A DNA stretch of 64,000 bases from Verpa conica (GCA_033030425.1 JAUFSD010000011.1:992001-1056000); one strand, 5' to 3'; numbered from the stretch's first letter, positions 22,946 through 33,972 are shown. The notes: a model not told the origin generated them from the letters alone. Program-made: numbers and translations.

Positions 22946-24303
22946 CTACAAAGGCTCAGTATTCACCCATATATTATCATGGTTAAAGAATACTAAACTA
23001 GTTCTATCTCCTTCAAAAGAAGTTAAATAATGCTCTAATAGCGCTGCCTTAAATAATATAATATCCCCAGGCTTAAAGTCAATTTTTACCCGGAGGTCCG
23101 GAAATACCAAATATCCACCCCCTTCTGCCCAATGGCCAGAACAAGTCATAGCAGTATATCCATCTTTTCTATCTTTAATATCCCTATGAGATCTAACTCT
23201 TAAATTCTTTAGCACTGCTAGTCCATGGAAACAAAAGCGGCGGCTTGTAGCGAAAAGGCCTATTTTTTCGTTTAATTAGCAAAAAAGTCTACCCAGGAAC
23301 GGCAGGACTAATATTAAAGTTAAAAAAATGCGAAAAATACCCGAATTGATCTATTTTTAGCACCAAGAACGTTGGGGTTAAATAGAGAGTATAGAAGAAG
23401 TATTAGGGTCTTAAAAAATATGCGGAAATGGCGGAAATGACGGAAATAGCTATTTCTAGCGCTGGAGGTAGTAGCAGTTTCTAAGCGAAAAAATTATACT
23501 TACTCCATGCTGTGTTTTTGGCTGTTCTTCTCACTCTGGACAGTGAAGACCAGTATTCATTAGGGTCTATGACCGAAAATAAAATCCCTATAATTTGTAG
23601 AATAGGTGCAATTGACTGAAAGAAAGTAACAACAGTATTAAGCCTATATATTTAGTTTAGAACAAAGTCTCGGCATTAAGGGGAACGCTGGCACTTACTT
23701 ATAGCCTGCATTCATGGACTGCCTAGAAATGACCGGATTTTGCGTTTTAGCTTGTCCTTGAGCATACCACCAGGCAAAATGGTATACTCCACATTCTCCA
23801 AGCTCTCTTTTAGCTGTACTATGGCGCTTGTCTGTAGGTGGTGGAGGGGGTGGAGGATATGATAAATTAAGCTTATGAAGTGAAAGCTCTAAATCATCCA
23901 AAAACCGCTGCCCATGCAGAGTACCAAAAGGCTCTAAAAGCCCCTGTTTCCAATATATAACCAAATTCTCCGAATTTTGAAAAGGACTAGAAGGGCTAGA
24001 GGCACTAGAGGGGCTGGAGCGAATGCAAGTATTGGTAGTAATTAAAGTGAAATTTTTGGCTAGAATGGCTGCCTCTTTATCTGTCCTATGAGGGAGGCCG
24101 ATTTTCGATTTTTGTAGAAGCTGGAAGTAAGTAAAAGAGCTGATAAGCTCTTGGAACCGGGAATGATAGGTTTTAGAAGTATGAGATACAGTTCTATGCT
24201 GCTCAGGGGCTTCAAAGGAAGTTTGTGGCTGCTGAAGAACATAGTTTTCCACGAATTTTGCAGTCATACTATTTTCATACTGTTCAGAAGTAAGGGAAGC
24301 CAT
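22946..24303 (-). CDS. TET/JBP-like 2OG-Fe(II) dioxygenase, transposon cargo
   Basis: C-terminal exon (about 23275-22946) contains the double-stranded beta-helix core: HRD of RSHRDIKD (HxD iron ligands), FKPGDIILFKAALLEHYL (distal His) and GDRTSLVFF (Arg for 2-oxoglutarate), with GGYLVFPDL and HDNIW as in fungal TET/JBP-type oxygenases. Proteins of this class oxidise methylated bases in DNA; whether this copy does is inference. The 5' exon starts ATG 24303 (MASLTSEQYENS) and is joined by a 55-nt intron (23698-23644) to an exon 23643-23504 encoding VIDPNEYWSSLSRVRRTAKN, with a GTAAGT donor at 23503. The path across 23503-23275 is unresolved. No stop is seen in the assigned exons. Confidence 0.65.
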
Positions 24304-24641
24304 AAGAAAAGGTAATAGCAAGAGAAGGTAATAGCAAAAGGTGAATTCACTGCAGATGCTATTTCCAGACGGATTCCTAGGAGAGGCAAATTTGCGGCAC
24401 TCTTTGGAAGCGTAAGAGGAGAAAGAGAAAGGGGGAAAGGGGTTAAAAAAAAGCGGAAATATAAGTCATGTTACACAGTAGGGTAACTCACTACCGCCTG
24501 CCTGCTCCCTTTTTTTTTTTACAATTCCATTTTTTTTTTTTTTTAATTTCACTTTTATTTTTTACTTTTCTAATTTTAATTTTACATTTGCCATGGTTAA
24601 ATTCCGTTGATGTGACAGTTATAGTGATACAGGCCTCCGTA

Positions 24642-24648
24642 GTTACTT
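24642..24648 (+). repeat. Target-site duplication, right copy (GTTACTT)
   Basis: Identical to 18996-19002 and directly adjacent to the element's CCGTA terminus. Confidence 0.85.
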
Positions 24649-25529
24649 CATGGATATGTGTTTAACTGAAGATGTCAATGAAATACTCATTCTTATGTAT
24701 ATGTATAGGAAAGACATTCGAGATGATCAGGCTAAAAATATTCCCTAGAGATTTGCTTCTTAAAAAGAAGAGTGCTCCGACTAGCTGGTATCTCAGCTCT
24801 ACAAGGTCTGGCCCACTTTCTCGTTAGCACCTTTAGTGATATAAGAATACATATGTATTTTCATACATTTTAACAACGCACATATGGCTATAGCTAGTAT
24901 AGCGTAGTCGTTCAATTGGAATAGGGAAATAGAGTGAATGTGTATATATTGTTATAGAGATGGTATTCTATAGAGGAACATTTACACGTTCATTAATTAA
25001 TTCATACGTCTGAATATAAGAGACTTCAGCCTGCAGCCGCATAACCTCACTAAAACAACGGTAAGCACAAATCAGCAGCACAGCAGAGTTAAACCTGCTG
25101 TAGCAATCCCATTTTACCTGTTACCCATATACTGTGTGTTTTCTGATGTGGTTATTATAACTATATAAGAAAACAATCAAACTGTAAGCTAAGGCACGCG
25201 TAACGACAAGTGACGCATAACGATTGTATTAAAAATAATGATCTAGCTACACTAAAGTGCTTTTGTACATGGGACTGGTGCCAAGGCCGGTGCCAAGAAA
25301 GCACGTGACCCTTCCCGTGACTATATGATGGCTATGCTATTGTAGGATGACGAATATATGTACCAAGGGTAATCAACGTCAGGATTAATCATATTGTTTA
25401 TCGGAGTATGTATTCTAATGGCTACATATACATAAGCAGTATTGGATAAGCGGTTGCCACACTAGTGGATATGGTTGTCACAATATTTGACAGGTTACGA
25501 TGGAACAGTTTCATACCCCTGACGTTATA
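24649..25529. other. Intergenic, nothing recognised
   Basis: No ORF of note. TA-rich. Confidence 0.4.
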
Positions 25530-26073
25530 GGTCGGCGGCACGTAGCTACAAAGGTCCAATCTGCAGATTTCGCAGATCTAGGAGTGGCAACGCCCAGGGC
25601 TAAAACACCAACTAAAATGAAAGTTCACTTAAAAATATTCAGAGAGGACTGTTATTAGGTCAATATTAAGCGAAATTTTTAAATTTTTAATTCTTTTTTA
25701 GAAAGGAAAAAGGTAAGTTTTATTTAGTGGGGCTATTTAGGTGGGTTATTTTTATTTATTAGTTTTGCAGTAGTTATTGTGAAGGTTGTAAAAGATCGCT
25801 TATTTGGCACTTTTTGGTTGCTACAGGAGTGTGCTACAGGAGTGCTGCGGCTGCACCTTTTCCTCGCATGTTAACTGTAAACTTTTGCTTTAATCTTCAC
25901 CAGTACAGCTCTGTCTGAGAAAATAATTAAACATTTAGAAATCTCACTTATTATTAATCTAATAACAGCCCTCTCTGAATATTTTCAAGTGAACTTTTAT
26001 TTTAGTTGGGTGTTTTAGCTCTGGGCGTTGCCACCCCTAAATCTGATTGGACCTTTGTAGCTACGTGCCGCCG
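25530..26073. mobile_element. Non-autonomous element with ~110-125 bp inverted termini
   Basis: Left arm about 25530-25657 and right arm about 25960-26073 are near-perfect inverted copies, starting GGCGGCACGTAGCTACAAAG and running through TGGCAACGCCCAG and TAAAACACC to AATATTCAGAGAGG. There is no coding capacity in the middle. TATA lies at both outer borders, suggesting TA target use. Its right border coincides with the TA flanking the pogo element, so the two insertions are adjacent or nested. Confidence 0.75.
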
Positions 26074-28209
26074 TATAACGTATCTGACGGGGAACTCGGA
26101 CACGACCGAGTAACCGGACACCGACTTGGAGCCAACTCACCATGCATTCGCTACCTTTAGCAACAGAGATACCAAATAGTAACTATCATGCCAGCGATAA
26201 GAAAGCGTACAGCAGCATTCTCAAACAAGGCAGAAATCCAGAGAGCTATACTAGACACTAACTCTGGCAACTTTCCCTCGGTGCGTGCTGCAGCCAGAGA
26301 ATACAGTATTCCTCTTTCTACACTCCATGACCGATTCAAAGGCATAAAACCTCGGTCCCAGGCACATGAAACTCAGGCACTTCTCACCCAAGAGCAGGAG
26401 GAAGGAGTGGTTCGCCTCTGTCTAAAGCTAGATGGGTGGGGAAACCCATTGAAGTTACCATATGTACGAGCTCTAGCAAGGCACATGCATCCTACTCAGC
26501 AGCTTCCAGGAAAACATTGGATATCACGGTTTTTAGATCGTCATCCTATTATTGCCAGCAAGGTAGCCACTCGAATCGATAGACAAAGGGCAACAGCAGA
26601 CAATCCCCAAGTTCTAGCACACTTTTTTCAACTACTTGAGAAAATCATCAAAGAGTATCAGATAAAGCCAAAAAATATATGGAATATTGATGAAAAAGGC
26701 TTTATGAGAGAGAAAGCACAGCAGTGCCGTATTATTTGCAGGAGGGAACGGAGAAATCCTCGTTTAGTTCAGGATGGTGACCGAGAAATGATTACTGTTA
26801 TAGAAGGAGTATCTGCTACTGGTAACCTCCTTCAGCCAATGGTAATTCTCAAAGGAAAAGCACATACTGCTGGCTGGTATAAATATGTATCAGCTTCTGA
26901 GCCGGCTGTATTTGCTTACTCAGATAAGGGGTGGACGGATAATGAGTTGGGAGTTGAGTATTTGGTGCAAGTATTCGAGCCAGGCACTTCTGGCGTGTAA
27001 GTTTTTCCCCAAAGTAGAAACAAGTATTGATATATATTAAAACTAACTTCAAAACTATGATTAGTGCAGCAGGAGATACACGGCTACTGATTCTGGATGG
27101 CCATGGTTCTCATACCAGTCCTGAGTTTCTCTTATATGCTCTAGAACATAATATAATTGTTCTTTGCCTACCCCCACATGCCAGCCACATCCTACAGCCA
27201 CTTGATGTTGGTCTGTTTGCTACCTTACAGTGTTATTACTCTTCTGAGCTTGATGAATGGACTCGCCATGGTCTCTATACTATTCAGAAAGCGGAATTCT
27301 TTAAGTAAATATCATACATTCTATTTTGATTTTATGTACTAATACAGGTGTCATAGGCTCTTTATTGTTGCTCGAAAGCAGACTTATACACAATTAGCAA
27401 TAAAACAAGCCTTCTACAAGACTGGGATATGGCCAGTTAGTTCTAGAAAAATCCTTGAAGGCCCATCGAGAAAGTTAGGCAGTACAAGCTCAGCAATACC
27501 CAACTCACAGATAAAGCTTCCTACTACTCCTAAACGTGGACGAGAAGCTTCCATGCTTCAGAATGAGCTCTGTAACCTCATTGGCACTTCTCATCCAGAG
27601 TCTTTTCGTCTGAAAGCTGGTATAGAGAAACTGGTGAAATATGGAGTACAGGCTAATGCTGATCTCGATATTGAGGTCTTCAGGCACCAACAACTCAGAC
27701 AGCAGCTACGACAGAGACCTGTAAGGGGTGTGCAAGATAGAAGAGTGCTTACTAGAGCTCGTGTTATCACCAACACAGATATTGTTCACCTGTTGCAGGA
27801 GCGAGAGAAGCAGGACCAGAAGAAGGGTATTAAAGATAAATTTAAACTCCAGAAGCGTCAACAAAAAGTAGCTATTAGTGTATCTACAAGTGACTCAGAC
27901 TGCTCGAGCTCCTCTTCTGATACTACTAGTGAGGTAGAGAATGAGTTGGAGCTATCTAGTAGTGAGGTTGATAGTGTAGTTGAAGAATGTATTGTGGTTA
28001 GAGGAGAGGTAGATTAAATATCTAAGGTTTTAAATTGTATATATTAAGGCGCAGTTAATACATCAATCTCTTCTTTATATAGTCCTCAGCTCCTCAATAT
28101 ATTATCTTTTGCTGATATTATATACTGGGTTGGTGGTGGTGGTTGGTATTTTCTGTAGTTGGTGTCCGGTATCTACATTGTGTCCGGGTTCTAGGTACGG
28201 TACGTTATA
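26074..28209. mobile_element. pogo-type (Tc1/mariner superfamily) transposon, apparently intact
   Basis: Element 26076-28207, flanked by TA at 26074-26075 and 28208-28209. Terminal inverted repeats of about 51 bp align without gaps: left TAACGTATCTGACGGGGAAC, right (reverse complement) TAACGTACCGTACCTAGAAC. Each TIR contains CGGACAC twice, a likely transposase-binding repeat. It encloses one full-length transposase gene. TA duplication and DD35D catalysis are standard for pogo-group elements. Confidence 0.85.
26188..28017 (+). CDS. pogo-family DDE transposase (three exons)
   Basis: Exons 26188-26996, 27065-27304 and 27348-28017 (introns of 68 and 43 nt with GTAAGT/GTAAAT donors and ACTAAC/ACTAAT branches) join in phase 2 to an uninterrupted 572-aa protein. 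Residues 8-52 form the psq-type helix-turn-helix (SVRAAAREYSIPLSTLHDRF), about 66-130 the CENP-B-like second DNA-binding domain (LPGKHWISRFLDRHP), and the catalytic Asp triad is D168 (WNIDEKGF), D281 (LILDGHGSH) and D317 (LQPLDVGLF), a DD35D spacing. The C-terminus is a Ser/acidic tail (SDSDCSSSSSDTTSEVENEL). No stop or frameshift, so the copy could be active. It catalyses cut-and-paste transposition into TA. Confidence 0.88.
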
Positions 28210-29213
28210 GGTCTCACCCCAACTCAATGCAGCTATCTTACAGGTTTTACTCTATGAAATAAGAGCTTTCCGCCCATCACCTTTCATCTCGAGAGGTGGG
28301 AAGTTCATACCTCCAAAGCTCTTCGAATGCCAGGAAGCACTGATATAGCGCATATAATATAAGTAAGACATATTTAGTTTCGCAATACAGATCGTGAACC
28401 AAAGAAATAACTATTGATGAACTATGTCATTCGTAAGAGGCTATCAATTGGCGGTACGCAGGGCATATAAATAATGACTAAGGCGTACTTCATGGCCCGA
28501 GTATTATACCGGCACCTAAAGATTGGGGTGGCTGAGTAACATAACAGACATGTATGCATTACGGAGATAATGGGAGTATGAATAACCGATTGGTGAATGA
28601 AAAGTACATACGCCCTATTGATATTGGCTTGAAGGTTTCTGTTTACAACTAAATATTTTACACATATAGGGCAATGGTAATTCTCACCTTATTGTCACTA
28701 TGCTTCGATCGCTACCATGGTGGAGTAGCTTCCTTTGCGTATCATGAATGAGATCAGTCAAGTACATAGAGTAAGACGTAGTACGAAGAAACGTTGAGGA
28801 GCTGACAAATCCATAATGATTGTTGTGTAAGAGAGGGAGAGGGTCTCTGTGTATTCCTGTCCACTACTCTCAAAAGCTAGATCAGGGTCAAGTACCTGAT
28901 ACCATTTAGGCTATGATTCTAGCGTGTGCCGCAGCGGGAACTATGCCGCAAAACTTGACACTTCCGGTAATTAGCCCGGGGTGTTCCGCAGTGGATATAT
29001 TACCACAATAGGTTGCATAGAATCAAAGCCTACTTAAGGTGTGTATGTGGGCTAGAAATTCACCACAAATCTTCTGTGCTGGTAATTCAATTTGTTGTTT
29101 ACTCCTCTACCAGCACAAACAATACTACATCTCATCGACTTCCTTACAAGAGCTAGACGAGAATAAGCATTGATTCTACTGCTCTACTTACCAATCGAAT
29201 CAGCAATCAAGAC
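28210..29213. other. Intergenic; 5' region of the next gene
   Basis: No ORF or repeat recognised. The last 100 bases before 29214 are C/A-rich, as in fungal 5' leaders. Confidence 0.4.
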
Positions 29214-30323
29214 ATGCATCCATCTACCTTAGGGCAACCCCTCGTCTTCCATGAGGAAGGTTTAAGAGCCCATTCATCAAGTGTGGACGGTCTCGGTACT
29301 AAGCGTTCTGCTATTCATCAGATGAATAGCCACGGTGATGATCATGAGTCTACTATGTATACTCCCATCACTTCACAACCCCACTCTAAGAAGGAGGTTT
29401 GCGTTGGAAAGCCTACCACCCCTATCTCCCATGTCGGAAATCACCGTGAACCTGCCCAAGGTCACAGAGGCCTTGAGCGGGAAGTTTCGATAAAGACAGT
29501 ATGCATGGCTGCCAAAAATAACGACACAATGGAGGCCAACAGCATTCATGAGAGCGATGGATCTTGTGACAATGGGGCTCATCTCGATTCACAGGCTCCC
29601 ATTGTTACTACGACTGCAGGTGCTTGGGTACCGGCCCACATCATCCTTAATAGGTTCCCAAGTACAGAATTCACGTTGTACGTGCCGCAGCCATCCACAG
29701 AGCCTCGCCCTACCATGAGAAACCGCATTAAGCAGCATTCTCCTCCATACACTCCTGCTATCTCGGTCGGTGACTTCGCAGACGACCAAATCGATATCAC
29801 TGTGGATGTGATCTCCGAACTACACATTCACCCAGCTCTTAGGAGAATGAAAGGCAGTGGTAACCTCCTAGGACCACGTCCAATGCCGAGATCACTCACT
29901 CCCCCACCTGAAGGACAGAAGGAGCATCAGGATACGCACAGGAAGGAATCCCACCACGCACGCACCTTGGGTGGAATTGGTGGTTTGTTATCCGGCGGGA
30001 AGAGGGAACAGACGGCAGTTGCCAGCGCTAGTTCACCTAATTTACCCTCCTTCTTTGTTACACCACCTCAGTCTATTCGCTTGAGCATCTCTTCATCTGA
30101 CTACACTCCGGCTACGTGGGTCACAGCCGGGGATATGGCGAACAACAGGTTACGTATTGCTAAGGCTGAACTTGAGTGCACCAATACCCGGAAGAGGCAT
30201 AATACTATCGGTCCTCGTCGCTCTGCCGTTCGGGACCTAATGAAGCAGGGAGGCTCCTCAGCTAGAGCAGTGGTCGTGCGCTGCCGCAAATCTCTTGGAA
30301 ATATTCTCGGTGGAGGAAAGTAG
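29214..30323 (+). CDS. Disordered protein with internal repeat
   Basis: Single exon, ATG 29214 to TAG 30321-30323, 369 aa. His/Ser/Pro/Thr-rich, with little predicted fold. Two related segments stand out: YTPAISVGDFADDQIDITVD (about residues 182-201) and YTPATWVTAGDMANNRLRIA (about 298-317). They share YTPA, then V, then GD[FM]A[DN][DN] and an alternating hydrophobic strand. The C-terminus is basic (RCRKSLGNILGGGK). No signal peptide or transmembrane span. Not recognised. Its codon use is more GC-rich than its surroundings, which supports real coding. Confidence 0.7.
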   Translation: MHPSTLGQPLVFHEEGLRAHSSSVDGLGTKRSAIHQMNSHGDDHESTMYTPITSQPHSKKEVCVGKPTTPISHVGNHREPAQGHRGLEREVSIKTVCMAAKNNDTMEANSIHESDGSCDNGAHLDSQAPIVTTTAGAWVPAHIILNRFPSTEFTLYVPQPSTEPRPTMRNRIKQHSPPYTPAISVGDFADDQIDITVDVISELHIHPALRRMKGSGNLLGPRPMPRSLTPPPEGQKEHQDTHRKESHHARTLGGIGGLLSGGKREQTAVASASSPNLPSFFVTPPQSIRLSISSSDYTPATWVTAGDMANNRLRIAKAELECTNTRKRHNTIGPRRSAVRDLMKQGGSSARAVVVRCRKSLGNILGGGK

Positions 30324-31238
30324 ATAGCCAGGAGTGAAACATTAAGTAGCCACTTCTGCCGAGGTAGAGAGCCTTGATATCTTGAAGTTTGGTACTTTGG
30401 GGGAGCAGATGTCATTACGCCTAGTCATATGCATGGATGGTTATTCGGGCATGTCTATGTTCTTGCGCCTGTGTGGAGTACATTAAAATTATATGTTCAT
30501 TCTTACCGATATCTCTTTGAATAATGCAATACATTAATTCATTCTTTGGGGGGCGTATCTTCAGCTGGTGTTTTCCGCATTTCTCATGGCTGTGTTTTGA
30601 GGTTATCTTGCTAAAGATATATATACATTCTTTTTCAGTGGGTAAACGCATTTTTAAATCTCAATAACCTCATAATTATTTGATATGAGGATCCCCAGTT
30701 ATAAAGGGTACTCTTGCATCGGGCATGGGCTCTATCTATTACTTGCCCGTTCGTATAATGTTTTCGATAAGCGATTTACCATTGCTATCACTCGGTCATA
30801 ATGTCTTGGCGCTTTGGTAAGCGACACCATTGTGGATGGTAGACTCAACAACAGTGTATTGTGGGGGCTGTTAACTGTGTAGATCGCACGTACATACTCT
30901 GTGGTCATGAAACAATCACAAAACATCGGTATCTAAACTAAACGGCCAAATCATCTACCGGATATATATTCATCAAATCAATATTCCTTTATCCTCTGTT
31001 TTACACCAGCTCTGTTTGCCGCGCCACCCTTACACATTGCTGAGTTCTTTCAGGCGTACACGAGGCAGAAGTCTGGCCTAAAATCCGCTATAGTCACATT
31101 GCCATAGGTAGAGGTCACATCCGTTAAACAAAGCTAAGGTTTAGCCTCTGGACTACAAGACTGGGGCGTTAATGTATTCACCTAGTTCATAGCCCGTGCC
31201 GCTCCGTTTCTGACAGAGTCTATATTAGGTTGTACGAA
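30324..31238. other. Intergenic
   Basis: Short spurious ORFs only. A YAG-type acceptor at 31228 (TATATTAG) just before the next start leaves open an upstream non-coding exon for that gene. Confidence 0.35.
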
Positions 31239-32980
31239 ATGAATACGCATAGGATGACCTCGGAGAAGGAACCTGCGCTGGAACATCATGGGCTCTTCCC
31301 GAGAGGCTCACATTCCGACGTACCTCTAGATACATATCATATACCGCTCACATTGACACCAGAGAACGTACGGAGGCGGCAATCCACAGGGCTCGAGCTA
31401 CTCGAAACGAGGTCGGTCTCTTCCAGGTTTGGATTGGGTAATCCTAAGTTTCAATCAAAAGAAGAGATGGACGACTGGATCGACGAGATCCCGGAGGCAG
31501 TCAAAGCATGGAAGTCAAATATACAGCGTAGCTCAGGATCGAATAGTCATAAGGTGGGTAGTCGGAGGGGTAGGGGGGTCCTCTTCCAGAAGTCTCAGGA
31601 TTATGGGTCGAACAACTCCAGTATTCACCGGGTACTTTCCATATCAGACGGATCTGAGCTAATACATGATCGGATTGCGACTAACAATGAGGATACATCT
31701 CCTGAGAAGAGGCAATCCCACTCACATAGGGATTTCCAAACTGGAGCCGCAACGATCAAACCTCGCGTAGAGGGTGTTCGAGCTGGATCGCTTCATACAT
31801 TTGTTGCACCCCCGCACTCTTCGAGTACTAAAATTCCCTATACACCTATTACTCGGTAAGGACATACATCCCTGGCAGCACCCCTGATTAAAGTCACCTT
31901 TTCTGACTATTATTATATAGTGAGACATCATATGCTATGGGGAGCGCCACGTCACACGACAGTAATGATATAATTTCCTACAAGGGGGATTCCGACGATC
32001 CAGTCTACAGTGAGAAGCATGACAACAAGTGTGAGAGGCCTAGGAGCTTACAGCCAAAAGTATCGAAAAGGGGTGGGGAAGAGCTAGAGGCTCCTACCAA
32101 AACATCTCCACCACCCGCCAAAGAGGCGCCCGTGAATTCAGATAATCGAAATACAACTTCAGTATCAGTAATTGGAATTTTGCAGTACCCGAAAGAAAAT
32201 CGTGATGACTATATGTCCTGTAACAGAGAACGTCAGCGACAACCGAGCATCACGTGCGCTACAGAGGATGTTAAAGTTGAAATCGGTGCAGCGGAGCCAA
32301 TATCAGGAGTACAAGGGCTAGAGGGAGAGGTAGATCCGTATTCAAAAAACCATTCCCGTAGGCCTAAAACTGGAGAAAGCGACTACGACTATCCAGTCAT
32401 TTCTACAGCCCTGGGAAATCACGATGTTATAAGTCGTAGCAAAGAGCCATTGATGCGTCCTATATACCGCGATGGCCAGATTGTTCTATACCGGCCGGTT
32501 TTACGGAGAGGCAGAAAGGGTGCGACTTTAGAGCCAGCAAAGTGCTCACCGAAGTGTGTGTGGTCCACGAATTTCTTCCTCTCAAAACTATCACACCGGT
32601 GTATAACGCCACCCCGAAAGGGTTGCTTGTCATCTTGCTGCCGACGTTATGATGTCACCAAGTCCTTTTGCGGAGAACCATGTTGCTTCCAGGACTACGC
32701 CTGTATAACCGCTAGTAATAGTACTCGGAGGACGAGAACTGATACTAGCGTTAAGGGAGCATGGGTAAGTGAGTCTGAAGACACATATCTAGCCAATTTC
32801 AAGATAGGTCTTCCATGCCCTTTTCGCCTTCGCAGACAATTTAGGTCCCTCGAGGGAACACTCTATAAACACACTTGTATCGGTGGCGAAACGAAGCGGA
32901 AATATAGCTTTAAGCGAGCTATAAAAGAAACACGAAAGAAAATCGAGCAGTACTTGCACAGCTCTAAGGTTGGGAATTAG
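31239..32980 (+). CDS. Two-exon disordered protein with Cys-rich C-terminal part
   Basis: Exon 1 31239-31855 and exon 2 31921-32980 are joined in phase 2 by a 65-nt intron (GTAAGG...TTCTGAC...TATATAG) to a 558-aa protein starting MNTHRMTSEKEP. The first 370 residues are Ser/Arg/Glu-rich and low complexity. The motif LYRPVLRRGRKGATLEP near residue 385 resembles the PVLRSRGRSRGTDP element of the 17.8 kb gene. It is followed by a cluster of about ten Cys within about 55 residues (KCSPKC, HRC, KGCLSSCC, FCGEPCC, YAC), which could bind metal. The end is a basic helix (SFKRAIKETRKKIEQYL). No signal peptide. Function unknown. Confidence 0.7.
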
Positions 32981-33408
32981 ATCTTATTTGTACCGCTCTG
33001 CGAAGCTATCGTTGCCGCCCATAGATATCCCAATGGGTTATGTGTTCTGATGATGGCCTGTTTTAATAACGGTGGTTTGGGATACAGCACTTCTTCTTAG
33101 TTTAGTAGGCGCTTATGCACTGTTCCATATTCTCTATCACGTGTTAGAATATAGCTTAGAGTTTGATGTAGGAGGGAAGGGAACTTGGTGTATTCATAGG
33201 TAGCCCTAACCCCTCTTCTCATTTGATTACCTAATCCATACGAGTGATTAGTGGTGATCAATCTCTCCATTGTAATCTGTGCGGAATCACCATAACCCCC
33301 GCCTAACTATGAATACTGTAACAACGTTAATATAAAAACTTTGAGAGGCGGTATGCACGTACTAGGTTGTAGTGGCTGTTGTGTACTTAATAGATAGATG
33401 GCTGGATA
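32981..33408. other. Intergenic
   Basis: Nothing recognised. The ORF that spans the following element's left arm is a by-product of the inverted repeat. Confidence 0.4.
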
Positions 33409-33972
33409 TGTTCTGGGCCACTCGCGAATTTCACGATTTCGCGAACGGACTGCCGTTTGTATGTATTAATGACTCGCCCGGTCCATTCACGAATGGCCTG
33501 GACTTACAGGGATCTTTAAAGGGACCTAAAAAAATGTTGGACCCTCATCAGCCATACTATATAGCTAGGCACCCTATGGGTACCCATGTACTGGGAGTTA
33601 TCTCTCAATTATAACCACCTGGGGATGCTTAGCAATTAAAGAGGTATATACTAACTCAAGTAAAATAATTAGGATCTGGTATTACAATATTAAGATCAAG
33701 CTACCCCCCTAAATTAAGATTATAGGGTTTATATACTAGAGATTAACCACATAAATACTCTAAGTTATTATGTGTTTATTTGGGTGTACAATGTGTCTTC
33801 TCTAAGCTATTAGGGCTGATGAGAGTCTACTATTTTTTTTTTAGATCCCTGTAAGTCCAGGCCATTCGCAAATGGACCGGGCAAGTCGTCAATACATACA
33901 AAGGGCAGTCCGTTCGCGAATGGCCCGGGTCCATTCGCGAAATCGCGAAATTAGCGAGCGGCCCAGAACAGA
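33409..33972. mobile_element. Foldback/MITE-like element rich in TTCGCGAA palindromes
   Basis: Left arm 33409-33515 and right arm 33843-33972 are inverted copies about 110-125 bp long (outer end TGTTCTGGGCC, inner end GGACTTACAGGGATC). Each arm contains several nested TTCGCGAA or near-TTCGCGAA palindromes and CCATTCGCGAATGG-like units. The central 330 bp has no ORF. It would form a long hairpin if single-stranded. The target duplication is not clear. Confidence 0.75.

Larger units (their letters stand above)
19003..24641. mobile_element. Complete 5.6-kb DNA transposon with TIRs and cargo
   Basis: Left end reads TACGGGGGCCTGTATGACTA; the reverse complement of the right end reads TACGGAGGCCTGTATCACTA, and the match continues through ACTGTCACATCAAC-like sequence for about 36 bp. 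Perfect TACGG...CCGTA termini and a 7-bp duplication (GTTACTT) define 5639 bp. Inside are a minus-strand DDE/rve-type integrase-like transposase (broken by two stops), an intact plus-strand gene starting 84 bp from it, and a minus-strand TET/JBP-like 2OG-Fe(II) oxygenase gene. Known fungal TET/JBP genes are often tied to KDZ transposons; here the transposase is instead of the eukaryotic integrase-core type, so the combination deserves attention. Confidence 0.85.

Noticed and set aside
33372..33614. 80-codon plus-strand ORF
   Set aside because: It runs through the left arm of the foldback element; the open frame is a by-product of the inverted repeat and has no independent support.
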